This document shows, in pieces, positions 1 through 8,975 of a stretch of 36,562 nt of DNA. A program made the translations under genes and the position numbers. Source of the DNA: Thermostichus sp047461615 (GTDB lineage Bacteria > Cyanobacteriota > Cyanobacteriia > Thermostichales > Thermostichaceae); contig NZ_JANSHI010000021.1 in assembly GCF_047461615.1 (NCBI RefSeq), positions 1 through 36,562 of the forward strand, in the 5' to 3' direction. The notes under the pieces are model-generated. The model did no database searches. It saw only the letters and a program-made list of their open reading frames with translations, and was not told the DNA's origin. Numbering within the stretch: position 1 is the first letter of the stretch; each line of letters opens with the position of its first letter.

Positions 1-1
1 T

Positions 2-154
2 GTACTCGCAAGCCTACTAGCTCAGCCCATCTCCGTCAAGGCAGGAGGTTGGTCATGCCACAAAGTGGCTGATTGTCTAGTGAATCAAGGACTAGAGGAG
101 AGCCCGCGGAGCTACCCAAATTCTGAACTGTTCTCAGCTATGCTGCTGCGTTAG
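2..154 (+). CDS. possible 3' end of a gene entering from the left edge
   Basis: One forward frame is open from the window edge to a TAG at about 152-154, giving roughly 50 codons with no start inside the window. The peptide (contains AGGWSCHKVADC) is not recognised. It overlaps the tail of the next minus-strand gene by about 20 bases. It could be the C-terminus of a real gene or a chance open frame; the sequence to the left is needed to decide. Confidence 0.2.
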   Translation, partial: VLASLLAQPISVKAGGWSCHKVADCLVNQGLEESPRSYPNSELFSAMLLR

Positions 155-493
155 CCGCTGCCAAAGCCGCAGAGGAATGCGCTCATGCGGGCACTGAAGA
201 AGGCGAACCTGGGGCAAATCCTCTGGCAAGTAGTGCAAAGCCACCCGCGCTGTTGCCTCTAAGAGGCTGCACCGCCGCTGGGGATGCTGCTCGGCTTCCC
301 CCAGATACACATCCAGCCAGCCGTCTTGCTCTCGGTAGCTAATCCGCAAAGCACAAGGAGAAGGCAGAAACTCTTTGCGGTAGAGCCGAAAGCCCTGCTC
401 AGGACTCCATCCCAGCCACCACTGAGGCGCCAGTTGTCCCAACGGCCGACACCATACGTCTGCCTGAACTTGCTGCCCTTCCATACCTGCCAC
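134..493 (-). CDS. hypothetical protein, 119 aa
   Basis: A complete minus-strand frame of 119 residues, rich in Trp, Leu and Arg, with no signal peptide, membrane segment or catalytic motif that I recognise. It looks like a small soluble protein. The ordinary composition and absence of low complexity favour real coding over the two overlapping frames at 259-528 and 284-550, which read as shadows. The start is ATG at 493, with a second in-frame ATG three codons in (MAGMEG). No neighbour suggests a function. Confidence 0.5.
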   Translation of the reverse strand: MAGMEGQQVQADVWCRPLGQLAPQWWLGWSPEQGFRLYRKEFLPSPCALRISYREQDGWLDVYLGEAEQHPQRRCSLLEATARVALHYLPEDLPQVRLLQCPHERIPLRLWQRLTQQHS

Positions 494-625
494 TCTAAGC
501 CTCTTCTCCGGCGGAGATCTAGCTGCAAATCTTTGCCAACTACCCTCTAGGCAGGAACTCTACCAGAACCTCCCGTGCTGATGCAAGTCTTTATCAAGGA
601 GACCCCCAGCTAGCTGGGTAAGATA

Positions 626-654
626 TTGCAATTTAATCTCAATAGTGCTATGCT
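626..654 (+). promoter_or_regulatory. candidate sigma70-type promoter
   Basis: TTGCAA at 626-631 and TATGCT at 649-654 are separated by exactly 17 bases in a locally AT-rich patch. No plus-strand gene follows. Downstream lie a CACCC-AGTT-GGGTG hairpin (about 658-671), nested inverted repeats around two GGGATCCC sites, and a T6 run at about 781-786. This could drive a small RNA. It is a visual match only. Confidence 0.3.
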
Positions 655-818
655 GTCACCCAGTTGGGTGTTCGTCTTCCTCTCTTGTCTTGGGCGAAGC
701 AGGGGATCCCGCACCGGCGGAACCAGCCAAGGGATCCCTTTCCTCCTGGTTGAGGTTCTAGGCTGTTAACAGGGGCAGGGTTTTTTGAGGGGATTGGGGG
801 GTGGGAGAGGTGAGAAGT

Positions 819-1574
819 TCAGAGAGTTGCGCCTCGTTCTTGTAGCCACTGAACAGCTAGCCTGTGCTGGCGTTTTTGCGCATAGGCTAAGGGAGTGTGT
901 CCATCCTGATTGCGAGGGTTTAATTCGGCCCCATGCTCCAGCAAAAGCTCCAGCATCGGGACATGTCCTCCCCAGGCAGCCCAGTGCAGGGGCGTTGCTC
1001 CAAAGCGGCTGCGGGCATTGACGTTAGCCCCGTACAGGATCAGAAAGCGCGCAATACCTAGATGTCCTTGGGCCGCTGCCTCGTGTAAAGGGGTTCGCCC
1101 TGCTTCGTCGACTGCATCCACAGGGGCTCCTTTAGAAAGTAGGCGGGCCAGAGCACTTTTCCGACCCGTGGCCACAGCCCAGTGAAGAACCCTACAGACA
1201 TCTGCCCCTTGTTGAATCAGCAGGCTGATGACTTCTGCTCGATCTGCCAAGACAGCCCGATGCAGAGGAGTGTACCCATGGCGGTCTGGCAAGTTGATAT
1301 CGCTGCCTGCTTTCAGAAGCCGCTCCACCGCTTCCACCTGGCCGCTGGCGGCAGCCAAATGGAGTGGAGTTGCCCCTGTAGGATCCAGAGCGTGGACAGA
1401 AGCGCCATGGGCCAAGAGCAAATCTACCAGCTCCAAATTGCCGCTGAGGACAGCTTTGTGGAGGGGGGTCAATCCCTGCCAATCAGGGGCGTTCACATCT
1501 TCCCCTTGCTGCAGATAGTCCAGTAGTCGTTGAGAATCGCCGTCAGCAAGGGCGCGGTGCAGGGCTTCACTCAT
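819..1574 (-). CDS. ankyrin-repeat protein
   Basis: A 251-residue protein made almost entirely of ankyrin repeats. I count about seven, with the consensus TPLHxA at several positions (for example GLTPLHKAV, GATPLHLAA, GYTPLHRAV, RTPLHEAAA, GATPLHWAA). Ankyrin stacks are protein-binding scaffolds; no enzymatic domain, signal peptide or membrane segment is visible. The repeat around residue 120 is irregular (ADVCRVLHWAVA): the NAxDxxGxTP part is missing, so one unit has lost roughly eight residues in frame. The ATG at 1574 begins MSEALHRALADGD, a normal capping-repeat start. Partner and role are unknown. Confidence 0.85.
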   Translation of the reverse strand: MSEALHRALADGDSQRLLDYLQQGEDVNAPDWQGLTPLHKAVLSGNLELVDLLLAHGASVHALDPTGATPLHLAAASGQVEAVERLLKAGSDINLPDRHGYTPLHRAVLADRAEVISLLIQQGADVCRVLHWAVATGRKSALARLLSKGAPVDAVDEAGRTPLHEAAAQGHLGIARFLILYGANVNARSRFGATPLHWAAWGGHVPMLELLLEHGAELNPRNQDGHTPLAYAQKRQHRLAVQWLQERGATL

Positions 1575-2072
1575 ATAGAAGGGTTCTCGCTAAAAGTTGT
1601 TCGAATAGGAGAGCTGAGCTAAATCGGTTAGGGGCTAATAACCCAGGCAAAGTCTAACACTGGTAGCTGCAGGAACGCTCAGCGTCTAGCTGCAGTCATG
1701 AGAAGATTTGAGATTCAAGCCAGGCGGATCCGGGTTAAATTTAAATGGCGGGTTAAATGGCGGGATCGGCAGGGGCACAGGCCAAGTCCGAGCTTTAAGC
1801 CAGCTTCTGCAAATTTTTCTCACTTATCCTGCCACCGCTGGATCTCTACGCGGTTCCCATTCACGCTAGGGTCGCGGGAGAAGGGTCCCGAGGCAGCACT
1901 ACGACGCCCAATGACAATCCCCTGCTCAGTTTTGGGAAGTTAGGATCTCTCATCCACCCCCTAGCTCTGGCCTATCAACGCTTCGGCAACCCGCCAACGG
2001 CAGGAATAACCAGGAGCTGGCCTTTGAAGTCCGGCAAGCTCTGAGCCTTCTGAGTGTCCAGGGGGGATCTGG
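1575..2072. other. gene-poor intergenic stretch with a short direct repeat
   Basis: About 500 bases lie between the divergent ankyrin gene start and the menE stop. No convincing gene is seen; the 81-codon plus-strand frame at 1698-1943 has atypical composition. At 1731-1764 a short unit is repeated: GGGTTAAAT, then GGCGGGTTAAAT followed by another GGCGGG. The rest shows only scattered stops in all frames and may be decayed coding sequence. Confidence 0.5.
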
Positions 2073-3482
2073 CTAGCTGCCTAGCGCTGCAACTCCCAAC
2101 TGCTGGGCTACCCACTGCCGGAGCTGCTGGCGGTTGACCTTGCCTTGGGCGTTGCGTGGGATCCCGCTACACCATAGCCACCGCTTGGGGTGTTTGAAGG
2201 GGCTTAGTTGTTGCGTGAGGTGCCGCTTCAGGTGTTTCTCCAGCTCGTCGGCGGTCAGAGGGATCCCAACCTTGGGCACAGCCACCGCCACCAGCTGCTG
2301 CCCCCACTCCTGGTCAGGCAGGCCCAGCACACAGACATCTTCCACCCAGCCGCTGGCGCGGATTTCCCCTTCCACCTCAGCCGCCATCACTTTTTCCCCT
2401 CCAGTTAGGATTAGGTCGTCGGCGCGGCCCAGCCAGTGGAGGTGACCTTGGGAGTCCAGGTAGCCCCAATCCCCAGGGGCCAAACCCTGCTGTTGCCACT
2501 TGCCCAGGCCCTCAGCCTCCCCTGCCAAGGGGTAGTAGCCGAGGGCCAGGGATTCGGCCCAGACGTGGATAGAGCCCACTGTCTGGACGGGTAGAGGATC
2601 CCCGGCTTCGCCCCGGATCTCCAGGCGGGCATGGGGTAGGGGTCGACCCAAGCTGTCGCTCCCTTGCAAGAAGGCTTGCGGCAGCAGCGTACATACCTGG
2701 GAGGCGGTTTCGGTCATGCCGTAGGTGAGGGCCAGGGGCAGGTACAACTGCCGGGCCTGTTGTCGCAAGCTGGGCCAGGTAGGGCCGCCGCCAACCAAAA
2801 TGGCCTGGAATTGGCGCAGGCTTTCCAGCACTCTCGGCCGGGCATCCAGTAGCAGCCGTTGCAACTGGGTGGGCACCAGGGACAGGAAGCTACCCGGCAA
2901 AGGCGGATCCCAGGCCTCAGCTTGCTGCTGGCGTTTCCAATCCCAGACAATCCACTGCCCGTTGCTCAGCCAGGAGCGAACGGCCTGCATGAGGCCGCTG
3001 ACGTGGTACAAGGGCAGCATGCAATAGCTATGGACACACTCCACGCCGAAGTGCTGTTGGTGGGCTCTGGCGGAGGCGCTGAGGGTACGCCAGGAGTGCA
3101 CCGCCCATCTCACCTGGCCGCTGGAGCCACCAGTAGGGATCCCAATCACTGGCCAATCAGCGCTGGGCAAGATCCGCTGCCAGTGCCCCAGAGGGGAGGT
3201 GGAGGAGGTGGGATCCCCCTGCAACTGCCCTTGCCGCCAGCGCCAAGCGGATCCCAGGCCAGCCAAAGCCTGGCTCCACTCTCGTTCTCCCCAGCGGGGA
3301 TTGGCCAAGAAGAGGGGGATCCCCAAGCGCTGGCAGGCCAAAACCAAAGCCCACACCTGCAGCGGATCCGAGTCTGCCACCAGCAGAGGCACAGCCTTTT
3401 CTGCCAGAGGACGTAGGTGTCCTTCCAGGTTAGACAGGCGCTCCTTCAAGCTGGGAGAGCAAGAAGAGTTGGAGGCCATCAT
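2073..3482 (-). CDS. menE: o-succinylbenzoate--CoA ligase (MenE)
   Basis: A 469-residue ANL-family (AMP-forming) acyl-CoA ligase. In order it shows a phosphate-binding loop in variant form (PTGGSSGQVRW), the YGMTETASQ motif (A5), GDWGYLDSQGHLHWLGRADD (A7/A8), the hinge GGEKVMAAEVE and the C-terminal catalytic-lysine region RNAQGKVNRQQL (A10). Length fits MenE. MenE activates o-succinylbenzoate for naphthoquinone ring closure; in cyanobacteria this leads to phylloquinone of photosystem I. The substrate is inferred from length and the cyanobacterial setting. The start MMASNSS at 3482 has alternatives only a few codons away. No other men gene is adjacent. The gene carries an exceptional density of GGATCC sites. 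Confidence 0.85.
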   Translation of the reverse strand: MMASNSSCSPSLKERLSNLEGHLRPLAEKAVPLLVADSDPLQVWALVLACQRLGIPLFLANPRWGEREWSQALAGLGSAWRWRQGQLQGDPTSSTSPLGHWQRILPSADWPVIGIPTGGSSGQVRWAVHSWRTLSASARAHQQHFGVECVHSYCMLPLYHVSGLMQAVRSWLSNGQWIVWDWKRQQQAEAWDPPLPGSFLSLVPTQLQRLLLDARPRVLESLRQFQAILVGGGPTWPSLRQQARQLYLPLALTYGMTETASQVCTLLPQAFLQGSDSLGRPLPHARLEIRGEAGDPLPVQTVGSIHVWAESLALGYYPLAGEAEGLGKWQQQGLAPGDWGYLDSQGHLHWLGRADDLILTGGEKVMAAEVEGEIRASGWVEDVCVLGLPDQEWGQQLVAVAVPKVGIPLTADELEKHLKRHLTQQLSPFKHPKRWLWCSGIPRNAQGKVNRQQLRQWVAQQLGVAALGS

Positions 3483-3605
3483 GGCCGGGGGATCCTCAGC
3501 CTACACGCCACGGCAGTCAAAGGCCAGCGGGTACTTACAAGCCAGCTCGGCAGTTTTTGGAGCATGGCTTATCATGATCTAGGTTTGGAGTAGGAGGTGG
3601 GGTTT

Positions 3606-3719
3606 GTGATCGAGCCCATTTTGCTGGGGATCGTCTTGGGGATGGTTCTGGTTACCCTAGCAGGCTTGTTTGTGTCGGCCTACCGGCAGTATCAGCGCAG
3701 CAATAAGATGGGTCTGTAA
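3606..3719 (+). CDS. petG: cytochrome b6f complex subunit V (PetG), 37 aa
   Basis: A 37-codon gene starting at GTG 3606 and ending at TAA 3717-3719. Its product begins (V/M)IEPILLGIVLGM and ends YQRSNKMGL. This is the typical PetG layout: a short lumenal IEP start, a single membrane helix (about residues 5-26) and a basic stromal tail; PetG is classically 37 residues. An AGGAGGT ribosome site ends about nine bases upstream and supports the GTG start. PetG is a small subunit needed for stable assembly of the cytochrome b6f complex in the thylakoid membrane. It lies divergent from menE and 72 bases upstream of panC/cmk. Confidence 0.93.
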   Translation: MIEPILLGIVLGMVLVTLAGLFVSAYRQYQRSNKMGL

Positions 3720-3791
3720 AGGCAGGCAGTCCAGCCAACTGGCCCTGGCCTGCAGCCAGGAAACTGGCCAAGGGGGTGAGGCGGCAAAGCC

Positions 3792-5417
3792 ATGCAGTGG
3801 CTGCGCACGGTGGCGGCATTGCGGGAGCAAGTGGCCAAGTGGCGGGGATCCACCATTGGCTTGGTGCCAACGATGGGATCCCTGCACGAGGGGCATCTTA
3901 GCTTGATTCGCCGCTGCCGCCAGGAGTGTGACCACACGGTGGTCAGTATTTTCGTCAACCCGCTGCAATTTGGCCCCAATGAGGACTGGGAGCGCTACCC
4001 CCGCGATGAGGAGGGAGATCGAGCTCTGTGTGAAGCCGCAGGCGTGGATGTGGTTTTTGCCCCCGACCTGCAAGAAATGGGAGCGGACCCGGCATCTGCT
4101 AGAGATCGCACTTGGGTCGATCCCCCGCCCTCCCTCTTGCAAACCCTCTGTGCTCCCCACCGGCCAGGTCACTTCCGCGGGGTAGCCACCATTGTGGTAC
4201 AACTGCTAAACCTGGTCCAGCCCCAGCGGGCTTACTTTGGCCAAAAGGATGCCCAGCAACTGGCCATCATCCAGCGGCTGGTTCAAGACCTGCAGATCCC
4301 CACCGCCATTGTCCCCTGCCCCACCGTTCGAGAGGCCGACGGCCTGGCCTACAGTTCCCGCAACCGCTACCTCTCGGCAGAGGAACGGCAGGTGGCAGCG
4401 GGCCTCTACCGCGCTTTGCGCCGGGGCTATGAGCACTGGCAGGCCGGAGATTCCTCTGCTGAAGGGATCCTAGCGGCGGCGCGTGCCGAGCTGGAGCACA
4501 CCCCTGAGCTGCGCCTGCAATACCTAGAGCTGGTGGATCCGCAAACCCTCCAACCCCTCTCGGAAGTAAAAGACAAGGGGCTCCTAGCTATTGCAGCCTA
4601 CGTCGGGCAAACGCGCCTCATCGACAACTTACTTTTGGCAAGGGAGAAAAGCGATTTGCCGCCTCAGAAGGAAGAGGGGGCTGTGCTGCCTTCTCCAAAA
4701 AGGGGGCGCCGTCCCCTGATTGCCATCGACGGCCCTGCAGGAGCGGGTAAGTCCAGTGTAGCCCGAGCGGTGGCCGCTCAGCTGCAGCTGCTGTACTTGG
4801 ACACAGGGGCCATGTATCGGGCTATTACCTGGCTAGCCCTGCAACGGGGGATCCCGTTGGACGACGCCGAGCAGCTCACCCAACTGGCTGCCCAAACTCA
4901 ACTGAGGCTGCAAAGCGGCCCCTCGCCTGACGAACCAACCCGCATCTGGGCCAATGGCCAAGAAATTACCCAGGCCATTCGCTCTCCTGAAGTAACCCGC
5001 TGGGTTTCCCAAGTGGCGGCAGTGCCAGGGGTGCGACAGGAGTTGGTGAAGCAGCAGCGCCTCCTAGGTCGAGATGGAGGGGCCGTTCTGGAAGGACGCG
5101 ATATTGGTACCCATGTCTTTCCCGATGCTGAGCTAAAAGTCTTCTTAACGGCCTCGCTGGGAGAGCGGGCGCAGCGTCGGCAACATCAGCTGCAGGCGCA
5201 AGGGCAGGTAGTGTCCTTGGAAGAACTAAAAGCCCAGCTCGAGCAGCGGGATCGCTACGACAGTGAGCGTCAGATTGCGCCCTTGCGGCCTGCTCCCGAT
5301 GCCATTTTGATCGATACGGATCACCTAAGCCAGGCCGAGGTGGAGAACAAAATTGTGACGTTGTACCGGCAGCTTTTGGAGAAGGCCGGCTTAGAGCAGC
5401 CTGATGCAAAAGGCTAA
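3792..5417 (+). CDS. panC/cmk: bifunctional pantoate--beta-alanine ligase / cytidylate kinase
   Basis: A 541-residue fusion. Residues 1 to about 280 are pantothenate synthetase: PTMGSLHEGH (26-35, the HxGH nucleotide motif), FVNPLQFGPNED, YFGQKDAQQL and SSRNRYLS. After a linker of roughly 25 residues, the second half is CMP kinase: P-loop IDGPAGAGKSS (312-322), LYLDTGAMYRA, EGRDIGTHVFPDAELK and RDRYDSERQIAPL. The first half joins pantoate and beta-alanine to give pantothenate (coenzyme A route). The second phosphorylates CMP/dCMP. This fusion is a known cyanobacterial arrangement. Start ATG 3792 gives MQWLRTVAALRE. It follows petG in the same direction, so co-transcription is possible. Confidence 0.95.
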   Translation: MQWLRTVAALREQVAKWRGSTIGLVPTMGSLHEGHLSLIRRCRQECDHTVVSIFVNPLQFGPNEDWERYPRDEEGDRALCEAAGVDVVFAPDLQEMGADPASARDRTWVDPPPSLLQTLCAPHRPGHFRGVATIVVQLLNLVQPQRAYFGQKDAQQLAIIQRLVQDLQIPTAIVPCPTVREADGLAYSSRNRYLSAEERQVAAGLYRALRRGYEHWQAGDSSAEGILAAARAELEHTPELRLQYLELVDPQTLQPLSEVKDKGLLAIAAYVGQTRLIDNLLLAREKSDLPPQKEEGAVLPSPKRGRRPLIAIDGPAGAGKSSVARAVAAQLQLLYLDTGAMYRAITWLALQRGIPLDDAEQLTQLAAQTQLRLQSGPSPDEPTRIWANGQEITQAIRSPEVTRWVSQVAAVPGVRQELVKQQRLLGRDGGAVLEGRDIGTHVFPDAELKVFLTASLGERAQRRQHQLQAQGQVVSLEELKAQLEQRDRYDSERQIAPLRPAPDAILIDTDHLSQAEVENKIVTLYRQLLEKAGLEQPDAKG

Positions 5418-5500
5418 GCCGCGAAGTGAGGTAGCGGGATAAGGGAAGTGCCTCCCCAACGCAAACGCCTTCTCTCCGGCTCTGGGTAGTCGGGAACGCT

Positions 5501-6529
5501 ATGGGTAGTCTGCTTCTCCTTGCCGTTTTACTCCTTGTCTCAGCGTTTTGCTCCGGTGCGGAGACAGCCATTACCGCCATGGACAACCTGCGCCTGGAGT
5601 CCCTAATCGAGGACAAGGGGGATCCGCAGGGGTTCTACCGGCTGGTTCAACAGCAGCGGTCACAGCTCATCACGAGCTTGCTGCTGGTGAACAACTTTGT
5701 CAACATTGGCATTGCTGCCCTGGCTACAACCATCTCCATCGAGCTGCTGGGATCCCCGCTGGGGGGCTTGGTTGCCACCCTGCCCACCACGATCCTGGTG
5801 CTCTTGATAGGCGAAGTGGCTCCCAAGTCCTTGGCGGTCAGCCATCCGCTGGCAGTTTTCCGCTGGGTGGTGCGGCCTGTCTATGCCCTAGCGGTGCTGC
5901 TGCGCCCTTTGACCCATGCCTTTGAGTGGCTTGTTGGCAGACTTTTTCATCTCCTGGAGCTTTCTCCCTTGACGTCCACTACTTCTCTCAAGGATTTGGA
6001 ACTGTTGATTGATGTGTTGGGGCAGCGGGGGCTGCTGGACTGGCAGAAGCGGCGCCTGTTCCGCGGTGCCCTAGCTTTAGATGGGCTGCGGGCCCGGGAT
6101 GTGGCCAAGCCTAGAGTAAAAATGGAAACCATCTCCCACGATAAAACGCTGCAGGATGTGGTGAAACTCTGCCTGGAGACAGGCTACTCCCGCATCCCCG
6201 TCCAAGGGGAATCCAAAGACGAGATTGTGGGCGTCATCCACCTCAAGCAGGCCCTGCGCCACCTGGAGCAAGAAGGCAATGTCGAGGTAACCAAGGCGAT
6301 GTCGCCGCCCTTTTTTGTCCCCGAGACCAAGCGCGTCAGCCTACTGCTTAAAGAGATGCTGCGCTCCCGCCAACACCTGGGGATTGTGGTGGATGAATTT
6401 GGCGGCACCAGTGGCCTCATCACGCTGGAGGACATCTTGGAGGAGCTGGTGGGGGAGATCTACGACGAGAGCGACCTCTCTCCCCTGCTTTTGCGGCGGC
6501 AACAACGGCAGCGCTCCGCCTCTAGCTAA
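5501..6529 (+). CDS. CNNM/CBS-domain membrane protein (HlyC/CorC family, short form)
   Basis: 342 residues. The N-terminal DUF21/CNNM membrane domain (about 1-180) opens with a hydrophobic segment and FCSGAETAITAMDN, then has helices around TTISIELLGS and PTTILVLLIGEVAPKSLA; the GEVAPKS motif is characteristic. A CBS-domain pair follows (about 195-320; TGYSRIPVQG, LGIVVDEFGGTSGLITLEDILEELVGEI). The protein stops about 20 residues after the CBS pair, so the C-terminal CorC_HlyC domain present in many relatives is absent. Family members are implicated in Mg2+ or other cation transport; the old hemolysin label is not informative. Its 3' end overlaps the next minus-strand gene by 8 bases. Confidence 0.88.
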   Translation: MGSLLLLAVLLLVSAFCSGAETAITAMDNLRLESLIEDKGDPQGFYRLVQQQRSQLITSLLLVNNFVNIGIAALATTISIELLGSPLGGLVATLPTTILVLLIGEVAPKSLAVSHPLAVFRWVVRPVYALAVLLRPLTHAFEWLVGRLFHLLELSPLTSTTSLKDLELLIDVLGQRGLLDWQKRRLFRGALALDGLRARDVAKPRVKMETISHDKTLQDVVKLCLETGYSRIPVQGESKDEIVGVIHLKQALRHLEQEGNVEVTKAMSPPFFVPETKRVSLLLKEMLRSRQHLGIVVDEFGGTSGLITLEDILEELVGEIYDESDLSPLLLRRQQRQRSASS

Positions 6530-6809
6530 CTTTTGCAGAGTCTTCGTTGGCGGGATCCCGAAAGCTTGGGTCGTCGGGGTAGCGGGCCACAAAAAAGAGC
6601 CAAAAGCTGTGGATCCCCAAGCCTAGGCCCCACCAGCCTAGTAGAGGTAGCAGCCACGGCCAATCGGCCCGATACAGCTGTTGGAAAAACACTAGCCCCG
6701 AGGCGCTGCAGAGAAAACCAGCCAGATGAGTTGCGTAGGTGTAGCGGTCATCCAGCTTGCGAAACTCGGGATCCCGACGGGAGGGTTTGCGGGGCCAGCG
6801 CGGCGGCAT
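6522..6809 (-). CDS. 2TM-domain small membrane protein
   Basis: A 95-residue protein with a basic, Pro/Arg-rich N-terminus, the motif RKLDDRYTYATHLAGFLC, and two hydrophobic segments (about 28-48 and 52-74) with a Trp-rich turn (DWPWLLPLLGWWGLG). This matches the 2TM-domain architecture in which a HxxxF-type segment begins the first helix. The tail is polar. Start ATG 6809. Its 3' end overlaps the CNNM gene tail to tail. Function is unknown. Confidence 0.75.
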   Translation of the reverse strand: MPPRWPRKPSRRDPEFRKLDDRYTYATHLAGFLCSASGLVFFQQLYRADWPWLLPLLGWWGLGLGIHSFWLFFVARYPDDPSFRDPANEDSAKVS

Positions 6810-6878
6810 GGCAAAACCGTCTAGTTAAAACTTTCTCCAGTGTAGAACATCCCAACCCCAGCCTTTTGCTCCTCAAGG

Positions 6879-8975
6879 TCACTGCCGCCAGCGGCAACTG
6901 GGGGGATCCGTCTCGGCTGGCTGGTCCTCAAACTCCAAGGGGCCCTCCTCAGTGTACAGGTGCAGGTCAAACCAAAAGGTGGAGCCCTGTTCCAGCTTGC
7001 TTTCTAGGCAGATGCGGGTTCGGTGCTTCTCCAGGATGTTGCGCACGATGGCTAGGCCCAGGCCAGTGCCCTCCAGGGTATGTACCCGGTTCTCCACTCG
7101 GAAAAAGCGCTCGAAAATCCGCTCCTGATCCTCCGGGGCGATGCCAATGCCAGTGTCGGCCACCGCCACCCGCACTGCCTGTGGGGCTCCATCCGGCCGA
7201 ACCACCAGGTGGGCATGCACCGTCACTGTGCCTCCGGAGGGGGTGAACTTGATGGCATTGCTCAAGAGGTTGGTCATGACCTGCAAGAGGAGATCGTAGT
7301 TGCCCCACACCGGCGGCAGATCCGGATCGAGAAACTGGCGCAGCAGGATCCCCTTGTCGCGGGCTTGCAGGTGATGGGTGCGCAGGGTTTGCTCGATAAC
7401 GGCGGAGATGTCAACAGCCTCAAAGTGATACTGCTTGCCCGACTCTAGGCGCGACAAATCCAATACGTCATTGACCAAACGAGTGAGGCGATCTGTTTCG
7501 CGGTTGGCAATTTCCAGGTAGTCCAGCCGCTCCTGCGGCGACATTTGCTCGCCATACTCGTAGAGGGTCTCGATGAACGACTTGATGCTAAATAGAGGAG
7601 TGCGCAGTTCGTGGCTGATGTTGCTGATGAACTGGGCTTTGGCCTCGTTGAGCTCTGCCTCGCGGGTAATATCCTGCACGGTGATGACAATCCCCTTGAG
7701 GTTTTGCCGCCGCGGGTCGGACACTGGCGAAAGCAGGATGCGGATAACCCGCTTGGTAGGGCTGGTGAGGTTGACGCGAATTTCCTCTGCCTCTTGATCC
7801 CCGCGGGCAATTTGCGTGAGCGGGCGGGCCAGTTGCTGCCGCAGATCCTCGGGCAAGAGCTCCAGCAAGGGTTTGCCCAGGACAGGCTCGCCTTCCCAGC
7901 CAAACATGCGCGAGGCAGCTGGGTTGAGCAGCAGGACCCGAAACTCGGCATCCAGCAAGATGGCCGCATCGACGATGGAAAACACCAGCGTCTCCAGCTT
8001 AGCCTTGGCAGCAGCCAGTTCCTCAATGTTCTGCTCCTCGTAGCTCTGCAGCCGCTCTGCCATCTTGTTAAAGCTGTCGATGAGTTGGGCCAGCTCCCCC
8101 CCAAAGGGCAGGTCGATGCGCTGTTTGAAGTTACCCTTGGTGATTTCCTGGACGCCTTTGACCAGCTCCTTGATGGGGTAGGTGATGGTGAGAGCGTTGA
8201 CCACGGCTCCCAGGATGGCCAGAACCCACACCGCCAAAAACACCCCAATCGAGACCTCACGCGCCAGTTGCGTAGAGCGCACCAGGGCAGGGTTGGGGTT
8301 GATGCCCAGGGCCAGGGTGCCCAAAAAGCGGCCCTGATGGTAGATGCCAACAAAAATGTCCGTCACCCGCCCGGCAGGGGTGAGGTGGGCGCGCACCAGG
8401 GGCTGGCCCTCAGCAGGCGGACGGTTGCCCGGCAGTTGCATGCGACGGGTAAGGCTGAGAGAGGTTTTCACCTCCTGGTTGGAAAACGGGATCCCGTAGT
8501 AGATGTTCCCCTCGGGGTCGGCGTAGAGCAAATAGCGGATGCTGCTGGTGCTCTCAAAGTATTGCCGCGACAGTTGGGCCACTTCACCAAGGCGCTCTTC
8601 AGCAATGAGGGGAGCAACATTGGCTGCCAATAGCAACCCTAGATCCCGGCCAAAGCGGGCCTCGTTAAAGCGGGCATCTTGCTGCACGGTGCTGACGGCC
8701 CAGAAGGTGAAGCTGCTCACCACCAGCGAGACCACCAGCGTGGCCACAAAGAGCAACTGGGTCTCCAAGCGCAGCTTGTATTTCCAGCGCGCCCACCAGC
8801 GCCGCAGGGATCCCAGGGGAGATTGCACTTGGGTTGGTTCTGAGGTGGCCGGGGCAGGAGGCACTGGCTCTGGAGAAGCGGCCTCAGCAGTTGCGGCAAC
8901 TGGCTCAGCCGGCTCGGCAGTGCTGACAGGAGGCATGGATCCAATAGCAACCCTGGAGAACACTGTCGCCACCAT
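6879..8975 (-). CDS. nblS: sensor histidine kinase NblS (Hik33/DspA type)
   Basis: 698 residues. Order: a Pro/Ala-rich cytoplasmic N-terminus (1-75), first membrane helix (LFVATLVVSLVVSSFTFWAV), a periplasmic region of about 140 residues, a second helix (FLAVWVLAILGAVVNALTI), HAMP, a PAS domain (LDAEFRVLLLNPAASRMFGW), HisKA with phospho-accepting His455 in SHELRTP, and a HATPase_c domain (NLLSNAIKF; ADTGIGIAPEDQERIFERFF; GTGLGLAIV). This architecture and the FSIKSFIETLYEYGE segment after the His box are typical of cyanobacterial NblS, which regulates phycobilisome degradation and high-light and nutrient-stress genes. Start ATG 8975; M at residue 14 is an alternative. Its cognate regulator is not obvious in the window, although an OmpR-type regulator lies at 32797. 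Confidence 0.9.
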   Translation of the reverse strand: MVATVFSRVAIGSMPPVSTAEPAEPVAATAEAASPEPVPPAPATSEPTQVQSPLGSLRRWWARWKYKLRLETQLLFVATLVVSLVVSSFTFWAVSTVQQDARFNEARFGRDLGLLLAANVAPLIAEERLGEVAQLSRQYFESTSSIRYLLYADPEGNIYYGIPFSNQEVKTSLSLTRRMQLPGNRPPAEGQPLVRAHLTPAGRVTDIFVGIYHQGRFLGTLALGINPNPALVRSTQLAREVSIGVFLAVWVLAILGAVVNALTITYPIKELVKGVQEITKGNFKQRIDLPFGGELAQLIDSFNKMAERLQSYEEQNIEELAAAKAKLETLVFSIVDAAILLDAEFRVLLLNPAASRMFGWEGEPVLGKPLLELLPEDLRQQLARPLTQIARGDQEAEEIRVNLTSPTKRVIRILLSPVSDPRRQNLKGIVITVQDITREAELNEAKAQFISNISHELRTPLFSIKSFIETLYEYGEQMSPQERLDYLEIANRETDRLTRLVNDVLDLSRLESGKQYHFEAVDISAVIEQTLRTHHLQARDKGILLRQFLDPDLPPVWGNYDLLLQVMTNLLSNAIKFTPSGGTVTVHAHLVVRPDGAPQAVRVAVADTGIGIAPEDQERIFERFFRVENRVHTLEGTGLGLAIVRNILEKHRTRICLESKLEQGSTFWFDLHLYTEEGPLEFEDQPAETDPPSCRWRQ

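Noticed and set aside
1698..1943. 81-codon plus-strand ORF
   Set aside because: Composition is unlike the neighbours, there is no ribosome site and no recognisable motif.
7611..8633. 340-codon plus-strand frame opposite nblS
   Set aside because: Antisense shadow; the minus strand encodes a full histidine kinase with all motifs.
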